Under the pieces are notes generated by a model. The model worked only from the letters and a program-made list of their open reading frames with translations. It ran no database searches and was not told the origin of the DNA. The position numbers were made by a program, and so were the translations under genes. Positions 12,901 to 24,015 of a stretch of 64,000 bases of DNA are shown here, piece by piece (positions within the stretch are counted from its first letter, which is position 1; the number at the start of each line of letters is the position of its first letter). Source of the stretch: Terfezia claveryi (taxonomy: Eukaryota > Ascomycota > Pezizomycetes > Pezizales > Pezizaceae); the NCBI GenBank assembly GCA_015179025.1, contig WHUX01000002.1, positions 310,001 to 374,000 of the forward strand, written 5' to 3'.

Positions 12901-13546
12901 GTCGACCTTAACATCGCATACCCCAGTGGCGGAGAAAACTTTGCTAGGGTGATTCCGCAGTCTGACCTAAATAGCAGTGTAGACTCGGTATTATCTGTTG
13001 TGTTTGAAAGCGCAAGGGCACTGAGGACGGCGGGTCCGGAGAGTGTGAGGGGTGTGATGTTCTCGTCGTATAATATGAATATATGTACGGCATTGAACTG
13101 GAAGCAGCCGAACTGTAAGTTTCTAGGATGACGATATATTTTAACTGAGGAGTAGATGAGGCTAATTCATGCCTGACTGTAGATCCGGTCTTTTATTGCA
13201 ATGGCCTGGGCGATGAGCATATTTGCGACCAAGTGGGTGTTGGGTTTGCGCCCAGAAGGAGTGTATCTATTAAGGAGGCGGTTGCGTTTGCCTCGAGTAA
13301 CAACTTGATGGGAATAATATGCTCTTCAAAGCTTTTGGTAGGACCCTACATTTTCCTTGACTAATCGAATGTCCCTAACATTTATGATCCTAGGCATTGG
13401 TCCCCGCTCTCATCCAGAGCGTCAAGGAAGCGGGATTAGTCGTCGTAGCGCATACGTGTGACGATTCAACCTTTAGACAAGTGGGTGTAGACGGGGTGCT
13501 AAGAAAAGGGGGGGTTTTGAAGTTTGAGGAGACGATTGATATATGA
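9964..13546 (+). CDS. PHO81: PHO81/NUC-2-type CDK inhibitor (SPX, ankyrin, GDPD-like)
   Basis: Exons: 9964-9965, 10067-10151, 10262-10402, 10460-10510, 10566-10709, 10765-10812, 10865-10882, 10936-13114, 13183-13337, 13394-13546; 991 aa. In fungi PHO81/NUC-2 senses phosphate through its SPX domain and inhibits the Pho80-Pho85 cyclin-kinase. The N terminus reads MKFGKYIAKQ...IPEYAASLVNYKALKK, a canonical SPX start. The SPX region runs to about residue 200, ankyrin repeats lie at about 290-515, and a degenerate glycerophosphodiester phosphodiesterase-like region ends the protein (DLNIAYPSG at about 818). All ten exons join in frame with GT-AG introns of 52-110 nt. The start codon is split: exon 1 supplies AT and exon 2 supplies G. 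An alternative ATG at 9993, inside the first intron, reads in frame into exon 2 and would give a 24-residue N-terminal extension. Length is close to the family's usual 1000-1100 aa. Confidence 0.93.
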
Positions 13547-14176
13547 AATACCTTTTTGTTGTTCCTGTTCTCCCACACCACTTCGGTTAATTATGCTTTT
13601 TTGTATATTCTTTTTCTTCATATGGTTTTAAGACTTTTTTTTTATTTTCTCTCTCTCCTCTTTTCGTTTTTGGATTTTTGTTATATTATGGTATGATACA
13701 TTGGTTTGGTCTGGTTACACTCGTGGCTCTAGATGGCGTATTACTTAGTAGATGATTCGGTTCGGCGTGCTAGTGGTTGCTTTGGGGATGACCACTTTTG
13801 AAAAGGAAAAGGGAGGCGTACGTGAATTTTCTTGGTGAAGGCTTATACCTAGGCCCGCTCTGAGACGAAATGGGTGGAATTGCGTGACTTGATTCGAATT
13901 CGGTGATAAAGAGAGAATACTCTTGTGATAGTCAATTATATTCTAGAATTATTCTAGATAACTGTTTGATGTTGGTGATGGCGGCCCGGGGAGGGGGGTG
14001 ACGTGTATATAATATATATCTTATGGTATAACCATTCCTGTCAAATGAAATTCAACTGCTTCCCATCAACACTACCGAGTAATATATATTTCAGCCATTT
14101 GTGAAATTCATTGCCCAGTAGTACTTGACAAACCACAATCTCCCCTATCATATACTTTCCTCCCACCCCCCTTCTC
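13547..14176. other. intergenic region between converging PHO81 and SPC25
   Basis: T-rich 3' flank of PHO81 (for example the T-rich block near 13620-13660) is followed by AT-rich sequence leading to the SPC25 stop. No gene or structured element was recognised. Confidence 0.4.
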
Positions 14177-15087
14177 TTACTTCTTACTCCCCTCCACTTC
14201 GTGCTTTACCAGCTCCACAAACCCCCCCCTCATCTCCTTCAGAAACGCCCCAAAGCCCCTACTTCCATTCAACCTCTCCACCACGCCGCCCACCCACTCC
14301 TCCTTCAACTTCGGCCTACACATCACAACCAGATACTCCCTTCCGCCTAGGCTCACCACAAAGCTAAACTCCCTCTCCCAATCCCGCTCGTCGATATGCG
14401 TGAAGACAATCTTCAGATGGTCTGCGACCCCCGCGCCTTCTATGCGTAGGCCGAGGCTACTTTCCCAGAAGTTGAGCTCGGGCATGTTGTGTGTGGAGAG
14501 GGCGGTGAGATTGTTGCGCTGGTTGAGGTGATGTTGTCGGAGGGAGGAGAGGTTGGATGTTAGGGTGCTGAGGTGGGTGTTTAGGGAGTGCTGCGTGGTG
14601 AGGAGGGTGTTGTGTGTGCGGGTCATGGTGGTGATGGTGGATTGGGTGTCGGTGACTTCGGTGGATTCACGATGAGATTCTTTTTTTTATGTGGGGGGTC
14701 CGTTGTTAGCAGCGAATATAATTTGGGTTTATGTTGGGGAGAAGGGCGGGGGGGGGGGGAAATACGTTCTTGCACCTCCCTCTCCTTCTCTTTAAAATAC
14801 TCCATCTGCGTACGCATCTCCCGCGCGATCTCCTTGTCCTCCGCCATGTTCCTTGCAAACTCGTTTTTCTCCTCGAGGAGTCTGCGCCGCCCTTTTTCGA
14901 TGAAGTCATCGAACCGCAGAGTGAAGCGGTTCATTTGGTCGCGGAGCTCGTCGAAGCCGAAGTTGACGGCGGGGAGGGTCAGGGCGGGGTTGGTGTGGTG
15001 AATTGGCATGGAGATTGAGGGGGAGGAGGAGCGGTCGATCGTTGAGGTGGTGGGGGGGGCAGCGCGGGAAAGCCGGGATTTGGACAT
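14177..15087 (-). CDS. SPC25: kinetochore protein Spc25 (Ndc80 complex)
   Basis: Exons (transcribed right to left): 14766-15087 and 14177-14655, 266 aa. Spc25 pairs with Spc24 at the centromere-proximal end of the Ndc80 complex, which links kinetochores to microtubules. An N-terminal low-complexity stretch is followed by a long charged coiled coil (about residues 35-155, with MNRFTLRFDDFIEKGRRRLL and EYFKEKEREVQE). The C-terminal globular Spc25 domain has NFWESSLGLRIEGAG, then LKIVFTHID and DWEREFSFVV. The 110-nt intron interrupts the coiled coil and starts GTATTT next to a C-rich run. Its removal joins two otherwise separate frames. Length matches fungal Spc25 (about 250-270 aa). Confidence 0.92.
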
Positions 15088-16008
15088 TGCTGTGGGGGGG
15101 GGATGTGAGTTTATGTAGGAGGAGGTAAGGGATCAAGGAGGTTTTATTTTGGGGGGGTATCAATTGACAATGTGAGCTGTAAATCCGATTGAGGATATAA
15201 AAATCTACGACTGACAGCTGTGTTGCAAGATAATTGTAATGGTACGGTAACACAACGGAGGTCGTTGAATATAAAAATAAAAATAAAAAACATAAAAGAA
15301 ATAACTTTCAAGGCAGGGAACTTATGCAGCGAGCATACTCCCGTACAGATAAATAAGTATGTAAATATGCGTACCTTTTTCAACCACTGTAACCCGTTGG
15401 GCAGGATCGATGGGCAGCCTTACCATAGGCTCTTCGACATCCGCATTGGCCAGCCTCTGTTTTGAGCGTCCAGGAGCAGGGCCAGTCTTTCCATCATGCT
15501 TATGCGCACTCTGCTTTTGAACTGATGCATCGCCTTTGGTACCCTGATCATTCGCTGTTGCATCTCCGTTTGTTGCACCACCGCCTTTCCCCTTCCTGGG
15601 CCGCCGCCCCTGCCGCTTGCCGGATGCCTGTCCTTGCTTCGTGGCTGGCATGGGTGTGGATGCGTTTCTATTGGTTGTGTGCGCGTGTGGTGCGTCGTGT
15701 TTAGGTTGAGTTTGGTTTGGTGTCGTGAGCTTTTGGGCTTGTAGGGGAGGAGGAGGTGGACGGGGGGAGGGCAAGTGGTTGCTATAGCAACGACGGCGTA
15801 CCTCTGCATCGATGTGCATATGCAACTCTGCCGTATGCACTACACCAGATCCTCGCTCAGATGGAGTGACATATTTCCCCAAAAAAAAATATATCGCCAA
15901 ATCGCCAGGCCTCCTCAACTCCACCTCCAAGTCATCGTAGCGTAATAGATCGAACCACACCCTAGGCAACAATCCCCGTTCCACTATACCAATCCATCGC
16001 GCTCCACC
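15088..16008. other. divergent promoter region of SPC25 and SWC4
   Basis: This interval holds the 5' flanks of both divergent genes and the candidate small frame listed separately. No other gene or repeat was recognised. Confidence 0.4.
15322..15651 (-). CDS. candidate small basic protein, uncertain
   Basis: An ATG at 15651 opens a 109-codon frame on the minus strand. It starts MPATKQGQASGKRQGRRPRK, is rich in Lys, Gly and Asn, and ends with a less biased segment (EEPMVRLPIDPAQRVTVVEK). A good splice donor (GTACGC) follows the VVEK codons, so the true 3' end may be spliced. I do not recognise the protein. It sits between divergent SPC25 and SWC4. Composition is low-complexity but less so than neighbouring spurious frames. 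It could be a genuine small nuclear or ribosome-associated protein, or chance. Confidence 0.3.
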   Translation of the reverse strand: MPATKQGQASGKRQGRRPRKGKGGGATNGDATANDQGTKGDASVQKQSAHKHDGKTGPAPGRSKQRLANADVEEPMVRLPIDPAQRVTVVEKGTHIYILIYLYGSMLAA

Positions 16009-17868
16009 ATGTCCGCCGCCGACGTCCGCGATGTCCTCGAGCTCCCCGGCCACTCCCAAGCCGACACCCCCGCGCGCCGGCCCCCCGCAAAGAAGCAAAA
16101 GACCGTTGAGAAACGTCCTGGTAACACACCACACCCCTCCTCCTCCTTTTCTCTCTCTCTCCTTCCTCCCGGATTGTCAGCTAACAAAATAACCGTCATA
16201 ATCAGATGGCATAACCCGCGAACTCTACGCCCTCCTCGGGGAACACCCTCCCCCCGTCTCGCTCTCCCTAAAACCACACTTCAAAGAACGCCCCCGCTGG
16301 CTCGAAAAGGCAAAGCCCTGGGAGCAGCGGGCGTTTGTGAATCCAGCGAGGGGGGATGGGTTGGTGCTGAGGCATTGGGTGGCGAAGAAGGGGTTGGGTG
16401 AGAATAGAGAGGTGATGAATGTAGAGAAAGAAGAGGGTGATGGGAGAGAAGACACTGTCATGAGTGGGACTGGTGATGGCGCGGCCGGTGAAGGGAAGGA
16501 TGCGAATGTGGGTGGGGATCCAATGCTGCTTGACGAAACTCCCCCCGATCCAGACTACCACTTTGCCAAATTCAACATTAAACCCAATATCCTCCGATAT
16601 ACCGACGCCGAATACGCATTCATCACCAATACCAAACCCAAATCCTCATCAGATCCCAATACCACTGCCACTGCAACTGCAACTGCAAATGCCACTACCT
16701 CTACCGCTACCTCTACTTCTACCTCTACCGCTTCTCCTGCTCCTACCGTCGTCGAAGAAAAACCAAACCCTGAACCAGAAGAAACCGAGCCCGAAGGCTG
16801 GACCCGCTCGGAAACAGACTATCTCTTCTCCCTCTGCGAGGAATACGACCTCCGGTTCCCCATCATCCACGACCGATACAACTACGTCCCCCCAGCTCCC
16901 CCAATACGCTCACACCACCACCACCCCGCTCCCTCGAAGACCTCAAACATCGCTACTACCTTATCACACAATCTCTCCTCTCCCACCGCACTCCCATCCA
17001 CCTAATGACACCCCAGGAACACCAATTCTACACCCTCCACTCATTCGACCGTGCGCGTGAAGTATCCAGAAAACGAATCGCAGAAACCCTCTTCAACCGC
17101 ACACCCGACGAGATTAAAGAAGAAGAGTTCCTACTTGCAGAAATGAAGCGGATCTTGGCAAACCAGGAGAAACTGCTGGAGGAACGCCAGGACCTTTGGA
17201 ATAGACTTGATGCCCCCGCGAGCGCAGGAAGTATCACGGCATATATGGGGAGTGCGGGGCTGGGGAATTTGGGGCAGTTAGTGGGCGTGGGGGAGAAGGG
17301 GAAGAAGAGGAAGAGTATCGCGGGAGGTATGGCGAATATAGATACTTCCTCTGCTGTGGCAGCTGCGGCTGGAGGTGGGACACCAAACACAGCAGGACCT
17401 ACACCAACGACATCAAGGCCAGAGAAGAAACACAGCCATTCCCACAGTATCTCCTCCATCTCTGGCGCCACCTTGCGAGACTTGAAAGACCCAAACAGCA
17501 CAATCCCCTCCACCCCCTCCGCCACACCACAATCCTCCACCTTCCCTCCGCCGTCCGCAGCCCGCCCCCTCTCCCCACAGTCTCAAGCTCACTATGGCGT
17601 GTCCTACCCCACGGAGAAGCTCGGCTCGGGTGTATACCTCCGCAGCAGCAAGATTGGGACTATCAAGGGCGCGAGTCAGCCCAAGGTCCAGGCGGCGCTG
17701 AATGAGCTTGGGGTGCCGGTGAAGCTGGTTATGAGTACGGAGAAGACGTGCAAGAGAATGGAGGGCCTGAATTCGGTTGTGGGGATGGTGTTGGATGCGA
17801 GGAGGTTGTTGGAGAAGTTGGAGGGGGAGTTGAGGGTCGAGAGGGGGAGGCTGGAGAATCTGGGGTAG
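16009..17868 (+). CDS. SWC4: SWR1/NuA4 complex subunit Swc4 (DMAP1 homologue), apparent frameshift
   Basis: Exons: 16009-16120 and 16206-17868. Swc4 is a shared subunit of the SWR1 remodeller and the NuA4 acetyltransferase. The start reads MSAADVRDVLELPG. Splicing then gives GITRELYALLGEHPP, followed by KERPRWLEKAKPWEQRAFVN, both Swc4 signatures. The DMAP1/SANT-like segment WTRSETDYLFSLCEEYDLRF lies at about residues 233-252. Between 16888 and 16902 the reading frame shifts by -1. The first frame ends at 17005 with a spurious His-rich tail, while the conserved continuation (NTL, then RSLEDLKHRYY and MTPQEHQFYTLHSFD) is open in another frame to 17868. One extra C in a C run would restore a 591-aa protein of normal organisation. 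I treat this as one gene with a probable base-call error or a real indel; as deposited, the product is truncated. Confidence 0.9.
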
Positions 17869-18960
17869 GAGAGAGGTGTGATAGGGGAAGAGGATGAGGG
17901 GGGCGATGTTGGATGATGGGTCTAATTGGCTGGCCTGTCCTGTCCTTTTACATGTGGATTTTGGTTGTTTCTTTGTAGGCTACTGGTGTCTCTTCTCCTC
18001 CTTCTTCATCTTCTTCTGTTTCATGACCCTCTTTGCCCAATCACCCTCAGTGTCGTAATATCTTCTCCATCTCATCTCTTCCTCTAGGGTTTTTAGGCGT
18101 TCATTTTTTTTTTTTTTTTTCCTTTTCTTTTCTTTACCCCACACTTACAATTGTAAGCCAACTTCTCGTAAAAAAAAAGACAGGGGGGAAAAAAAAATGA
18201 ATAGTAACAATCACTTACTTATTTCCTACCCAACCTAACTATTTTCGAAGGCATAAAAGGAGCATCTAGATATCTATTAGCCTTCTTGTACCCAGTGTTA
18301 TTCTTCGTCAGGCTCGATAGGGCAACCCAGGGTTTTACTTGTTTTCTTACAGCCGGATTTCTATCTCGGTGCCAGCCAAAACTAATCTGTTGTAATAATA
18401 ATCTATCCATTGCCCAACTTCACGTATCAAAAATCCGCACTGAGCTGTTTCGTATATATAAATTGAGAGAAATATCCATCATTACAAGTACACAATACAG
18501 ATTTCCAATCATCATCCATCAACGCTACCGAAGACCTTCCCCCTCACTCAATCATCAACACCCTAATCACCCCAATCACCCCAATCCCCAATTCAACCCT
18601 CATATTAATACATCCAGATATCAAAATGAGTTACTAGAATGGGGATATCGAATCCCAAAAAAAAAATCCAAACCCAAATAGCATGGAAACGTAAATAAAA
18701 ATAGAAGTAGAAACAAAACAAAAACAAACAAACAAGCAAGCAACACGCTTGAACATGGAATTGGAGGAAACTATTCGATTCCCTCACGTTAATAATATCA
18801 AACTTGGAAAAACTAGAACCCACAACACCTCAAGCCTAACTTTTTGATTCATGAGAGAGAAGAAGACAGCCACAGCAATCCCCTCTATGGGCCTTTCGGA
18901 GGAATTAACACTTATGCATCGTCATATCCATATATTAGTCTTAATCATCACCTCTACTCC
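17869..18960. other. intergenic region between converging SWC4 and DOT5
   Basis: AT-rich sequence with long T and A runs (T16 near 18107-18122, A-rich near 18170-18196 and 18656-18720) and a Pro/His-biased C-rich stretch at about 18530-18600. No gene was recognised; most of it is probably 3' untranslated sequence of the two converging genes. Confidence 0.4.
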
Positions 18961-20112
18961 CTATGATGACTCCGCAGGCTTTGCTGCCTCCTCTGTGGTT
19001 GCGGCTGGTGCCTCCGCAGGTGCAGCTGAAGTAGGAGGCTCTTTCCCCACTGCAACATCCTTTGCCTTCGCCTCCCTCTCTTTCTTAGTTTCCTTCTTGG
19101 TCTCCTTCTTCTCTTCCTCTGGAGCCTCAATCCCCACCGCTTTCCTCGCGACGTCCAAGCTAGTCCTGGGCATCACGCTCTTCAACTCCTTAATGATCTT
19201 CCCTTCCTTTTGCACGACGATCACGCTTCGAACGGTCCCCTTGGCGCTCTTGATACCGAGCGCTTCGTGGAACACGTACGTAGGATCGCTGAGGAGGGGG
19301 TAACCAAGGTTATGTTTGGTCCTGAATTTGGCATTGTCGGCGTGGGAGTCCCCAGACAGACCGTAAATCAGGTAGCCCGCGTCCTTGAATTGGGCGTAGT
19401 TATCACGGAGAGCGCAAGCTTGGGTCGTGCCTATAACGCGTCAAGAGTTAGATATTAAGACGTGGATATACAAACACACGTTTAATTCTCTCGGCAATAG
19501 ATCCATAGGAATTATATGGACTTAGAAACGCGGAATGATGTACTTACATCCTGTGGTGCTGGCTTTGGTATATGAGAAGAGAACGATACCCTTCTCAGAA
19601 GCATCAAGGAGAGAGCTAAAAGTGGTCTTTGTGCCATCATCCAGTGTGATTTCGGCAAGATCAGTTGGAAGAGTATCTCCAACCTTCAACTTTGGCACCG
19701 CATCAGCTTTAGCAGTTTTGGCATCAGCTTTCGCGTCTGCATCCTTGGTAGCCTTAACAGCAAACTTTGCACGTCCGGTTTTGATTGCGGCGGAATAGGT
19801 AGCAGTGGTAGACGCGCTTGCTGCAGGCTCCTTAGCAGCTGGGGACTCGGCCTTAGCAGCTTCAGCTGGCTTCACCTCTGGCTCTGGAGCCTTTTCAGCG
19901 GCAGGAGCGGGAGTGGGAGCGGCCTCCTTCTTCTCTACGGCTTTCTTGGTCTCCTTCTTTGCAGCAGCCTTCTTAACAGGCGCGACTGTCTTTTTGTTCT
20001 CCTCTGCTTTAGGGGCGGCCTTCCTCTTCGCAGGGGCGGTCTTTGTCTTTTTCGCGGGCGCGGAGGCAGGGGGCTGGGTTGGCGCCTTACGCTTGCGCAA
20101 TTCCATAGGCAT
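18961..20112 (-). CDS. DOT5: nuclear thiol peroxidase Dot5 (atypical 2-Cys, PrxQ/BCP-type peroxiredoxin)
   Basis: Exons (right to left): 19548-20112 and 18961-19430, 344 aa. Dot5-type peroxiredoxins reduce hydroperoxides with thioredoxin and act in the nucleus. MPMELRKRK begins a Lys/Ala/Pro-rich basic tail of about 150 residues, consistent with nuclear localisation. The AhpC/TSA fold follows (KLKVGDTLP, then KGIVLFSYTKAS). The peroxidatic Cys (about residue 189) and resolving Cys (about 194) lie in TGCTTQAC, the CxxxxC spacing of this subclass. The C-terminal half includes GLSGDSHADNAKF and GYPLLSDP and ends in a second Lys/Glu/Ala-rich tail. The 117-nt intron splits the peroxidatic Cys codon as T/GC. 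The ATG at 20112 is the first in frame; a further in-frame ATG two codons on (MELRKRK) is also plausible. Confidence 0.92.
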
Positions 20113-20744
20113 GGCGATAAGAGTATGTGATAAAGTGGGTAGAGTTGGAAGAGTAAGTGATTGCGCGTATGGGGAGCGCAATATAAAAAAAAAAGACGTG
20201 GAGGATTTACTTCAGGTAAAGGCAACAAGCACACAGGGGAAGAAATGTTCGATGAACACAAATCGTGGGGAATAGGAATTTATGATAACGGGAGGAGGCA
20301 GAGTGAGGAAGAGAAAGATCTGGATGGAAACTTGGGGGAGGGGTTGGTTTTATGTAGGTGGGCAGTGGTGCCGGTGGTTAGGTTTAGGATAAGAGGGAGG
20401 AAATGAAGAGCTAACGGAACAGGGCAACACTCAACACACAACGACGAGCGCAGGCAAATACAGGGTGCGAAAAATAGCAGTATGAAGGAATTTATAGGGG
20501 CCCACAAACTTTAAGGAGGGGTAATCAGCGAGGGAAAATAAATCATAAAAACGGGGAAAGGCGCGGTAGGAACAATTGAATGGAGCCCTTTTATTTTTTT
20601 TTCGCTTGGGTTTGGGGGGGAAAGAAATCGAAAGAACCAGGCAGGTAGGTAAGGAAAAGGCACAGGTGTGTAATGTGGTGTCAGTGCAAGAGCTGGGTGG
20701 CCAGAGTTTAAGCTCAGGTAGAGAGAGATAGAGAGAGAGGAGCA

Positions 20745-20801
20745 GTAGCAAGCAGCAGCAAGCAGCAGCGGCAGCAGCAGCACCACCACCACCACCACCA
20801 T
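20745..20801. repeat. AGC / CAC trinucleotide microsatellite
   Basis: Imperfect AGCAGC units with interspersed AAGC pass into six CAC units. It lies in the divergent promoter region upstream of DOT5. Confidence 0.8.
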
Positions 20802-22573
20802 AAGACACGCTTTTCCTGTGGGAAACGGCCCAATCCCCGCGCTGACGCTGGCGCGGTGGCAGAACGCAGGAGGCGCGAAAAATAAACAGAAGGGGTATCT
20901 CAATGAAAACACAAGCTGTGCTGCGTATCCAGACTATGTCATAAGTTGGGTACGCTACGACAGACGAAAAAGGGCAGCAGCAGTGGGGCGGGCTGTGGGT
21001 GGAATCAGCAACATGTAATAATAAATGTAAAGATGTGCGAAGCAGCGCTGTTGTTGCTATGTACATACCTGGCTACCTGGCTGCCTGGCTACACCTGGCT
21101 TGCTCTGCTCTACCCTCACGGCGGGCTCGAGGCCGGGAGTGAGGAGCTGCTGCGTTTTGGTAATTTAGCAGCAGGTCTGGCAGTTACTTATTGCCTAGGC
21201 CCAGGCCTGGCCTGCCTGCCAGCAAGCCATTCAGTGTAGAAGCAGTCCAGACAGATCCAGACAGAGCAATACGCAGCTGCTGTTGAAACACGAGCCTGCA
21301 GACGAGTTAATGCCATCGCTACCTGTGAACTGCCCGCTCGCCCGATACACACTCTCTCGTAGTATATGATATCTAAATGGGAGCTGCGTCCTAAAATTAT
21401 AGACCAAGGCAAACAGATGCTCCCAGCAGCTGTGTGGGCACAATGCGGGAGAAACAAAGACCGTGGGGCCAGCCAGCGTCAGGTGAAGATGCTGGTAGAA
21501 GCTTAAGAGGCATAGAGCGTTAATAGCCGGGATGGGGGGGAGAGGATCAGAAGGAGGGGGGGCTGCTAAAGGCGGAGAAGGATGCTGCAACATTGATCCG
21601 TTCTTCAGAGAAAGCCCTGGGGCCGTTAGGTACCTGCTTTTCCTCCCCCCTGGGGGCTCGCAAGGGCCACAGAGGTAGGTAGGTCCTAGGCAGTTATGGC
21701 AACTCTGCCAGTGCAGAGGAGAAGCAGACATACCGCAGCATCGCAGAACTGCAGTCGAAGCACGGGAATCAGAAATGTCCCCAACAGCAAGCTCCCAATT
21801 GACCGCTCCAACTCAGAGAAGGTTTGGTGAGTGCTATCTTGCATATTTTGGGGCATGCCTGGCACTTGGTTTTTCGTGCAATTTCGGCTTTCAAATCCCA
21901 TACTGCGACATCAGGGAGGTGGAGCAAAGGCTGAGAAAAACTCTCAGTTCGTTTGAGTTGCGTGCTGCTGCGCTGCAGGCCGCCTGAAGTATACCCCTTC
22001 CGATTTCTCGTTTTTTCCTCTGTTTTTCCGAGCCTCCCGCTCGCGACTGATTTCCGCACATAATTCCCTACTGCCCTTTTCTCCCCTCGCTTTCCGGTCG
22101 CTTTAGACGAGAAGGAAGGGATTGGCCAGTCAGAGTAGAGTAGCTCTGGAACGGGGATAGACATGAAATCCGTTGATATCCTTAGAAGATTAGGGTATGT
22201 ATGATACAGTACTGGTGTGGTCAAGCCACTGCTGCAAGCAATGTGCGCAGGGATACTTTGTACAGTACGGAGTACATTACGGGCAACGCATAAACGGGCC
22301 GTCAATTTGTGCATCACAAATGCCCACGCAACATCAAGGGCCGGGCCTTAATCCTCGGGCCAGTGGACTACCTAACCCCTGGGGTTAAGCATGCGGAGCG
22401 AGCTTTTCTGGGGCCGTCCGGAGCGGTTTAATTGGATGAGCATTAGCATGGCACAACAATCTTGGCCTGTGATGTAAGATATTTTGATACATATCAAAAA
22501 GAGATGGACTGAAGGATATATTTAAAAGGGGGAGGAGGGAAGGGGATCATGGAATATCTGGGTTTGAAGCTGT

Positions 22574-22605
22574 GAATGGCTTAATGAATGGCTTAATGAA
22601 TGGCT
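22574..22605. repeat. 12-bp tandem repeat GAATGGCTTAAT
   Basis: Two full copies and one partial copy of GAATGGCTTAAT lie in tandem, in non-coding sequence. Confidence 0.85.
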
Positions 22606-23373
22606 ATGCTGGAACGGATAAATATAAAGAGCTGAGCTGAGACGCTGGTCAAGAGGGGATAAGCCGGAACAAATCTGACTCGATAAGGAGCGTCTTCACA
22701 AGTTCCTATCACGGGACCGGCCTCATCGGAAACGCAACGAAGGTTCGATCGGCCAATAATGACTAACAGAGGAGGATCACGTAAGCACCACGGTATGTAC
22801 GGTACATACCGGCACCTCCTAGTCTCATACCAAGACCCGAGATAGATATGTAGGTACCTCCTATGAGCACAAGACACAAGACACAAGTTCCATTATTCCC
22901 ATCAGCCGCAACCCCTAAAAGAATTGAAAAACTCCACATAAAATACATTCAAACATCATGCGCGATGGTTTGGCTCGAGGGCTTTGAATCCTGGTGCCCT
23001 GCCCTTATCTTGGGCGTGCTGCCTGTTTTTGTTAGCCTATCCCTCATTGTTCTGGCCGCTGCTGCTCTTGGCCCGTCCATCAGTTCGCCACTAAACCGGG
23101 AAAAAAATGCACCCCGTTTTTTCCCACCCTAAAATCCCATCTCGAGCGCTAGCGAAGAAATTCGAATTTTTCTTACTTGAACCTCTCCCCCCCCCACCCC
23201 AAACCCCTTCCGCGGCACCCCGCCTCCGTCGTTCGTGAGGTCCAACGCCCTGCTTGATATATATACCTGCATTCATACACTCTTTGTGGCTTCATCTTCA
23301 ATTCTTATCATCATTGAGCCAGTAAATTGCAGACTCTATCACTGCAGCTCATCTCAAGGTCACACGACACAAG

Positions 23374-24015
23374 ATGAAGGTCTTTGAGTCGAATTGCACC
23401 TTCAACTACTCATGGGAGGATGTGTCGCTTGCCAACTGGAGGAAGTATTGTGCTTGGAACACCAAGAGCACTCATGTTATTGCCGTGGACACCTTATCCC
23501 GGTCGGTGGATCCAGAGACTGGAATTGTACGGAACCCCGCTTCCAGGTTGCCTTCTCCGGGCTATCTGGTGCTAACATAGCCTCCCTTGCAGCTCATAAC
23601 TGAACGCCTCATCACCTGCAAACAAGCAGCCCCCAGATGGCTCAAGGCTATCTTCGGCACTGAAGAGTCATACGTCCGAGAAATTTCCTATGTTGACCCA
23701 GTAGCCAAGACCGTCACCATGAAGTCCATGAACCTCACCCTCAACAACCTCCTCAACGTTCAGGAGACTGTGCAATACGTCCCAGATCCCGAGTGCCCGG
23801 CAGAGAGGACCCTCTTTAAGCAAGACGCCAAGATAACAGCATACGGAGCATTTACTCGGCTCCGCAATGCTATTGAGGATTTCTCAGTCGACAGGTTCCA
23901 CCAGAATGCAATCAAAGGACGAGAAGGATTCGAGGCTGTTCTTCAGATGTCACAGAAGGCATTCAAAGAGCTACGGGAAGGAACAATGCAAGAGGCCACC
24001 ATGCAGAGAGCATGA
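23374..24015 (+). CDS. UPS2: PRELI/MSF1 family intermembrane-space lipid transfer protein, UPS2-like
   Basis: Exons: 23374-23526 and 23593-24015, 191 aa. Ups/PRELI proteins shuttle phospholipids across the mitochondrial intermembrane space bound to Mdm35; the Ups2 branch carries phosphatidylserine. The protein is essentially one PRELI domain: MKVFESNCTFNYSWEDVSLA, WRKYCAWNTKSTHVIAVDTL, LITERLITCKQ, YVREISYVDP and ITAYGAF. The wording follows yeast Ups2 more closely than Ups1 (STHVIAVD, LITERLITVKQ and AQITAYGS in yeast). The 66-nt intron (GTACGG to GCAG) is phase 0. There is no separate presequence, as expected for Mdm35-dependent import. A TATATATA box lies about 115 bp upstream. The assignment to UPS2 rather than UPS1 is by motif resemblance only. 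Confidence 0.9.

Larger units (their letters stand above)
20113..23373. other. 3.3-kb divergent intergenic region between DOT5 and the UPS2-like gene
   Basis: No convincing gene was found. Long open frames on the minus strand (21231-21731, 21769-22317) lack domains and mirror simple-sequence composition. Contents include an AGC/CAC microsatellite at about 20745-20801, a 12-bp tandem repeat at 22574-22605, a C-rich tract at 23188-23202 and a TATATATA box at about 23257, roughly 115 bp before the UPS2-like start. The size suggests a large regulatory region or an unrecognised non-coding transcript. Confidence 0.4.

Noticed and set aside
15322..16134. 270-codon extended minus-strand frame overlapping the SWC4 first exon
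   Set aside because: The upper half is the antisense of SWC4 exon 1 and its leader; only the part from the ATG at 15651 was kept as a weak candidate.
16861..16896. A 41-nt intron (GTTCCC to CCCAG) as an explanation of the SWC4 frame break
   Set aside because: It would remove the conserved segment around IIHDRYNYV and is shorter than every other intron here; a one-base error in a C run is simpler.
21231..22317. Two minus-strand frames of 166 and 182 codons between DOT5 and the UPS2-like gene
   Set aside because: No domain, no plausible splice-linked continuation, and composition like surrounding non-coding sequence.
22730..22760. GGTTCGATC string resembling a tRNA T-loop
   Set aside because: No acceptor, D-arm or anticodon stem could be folded around it.
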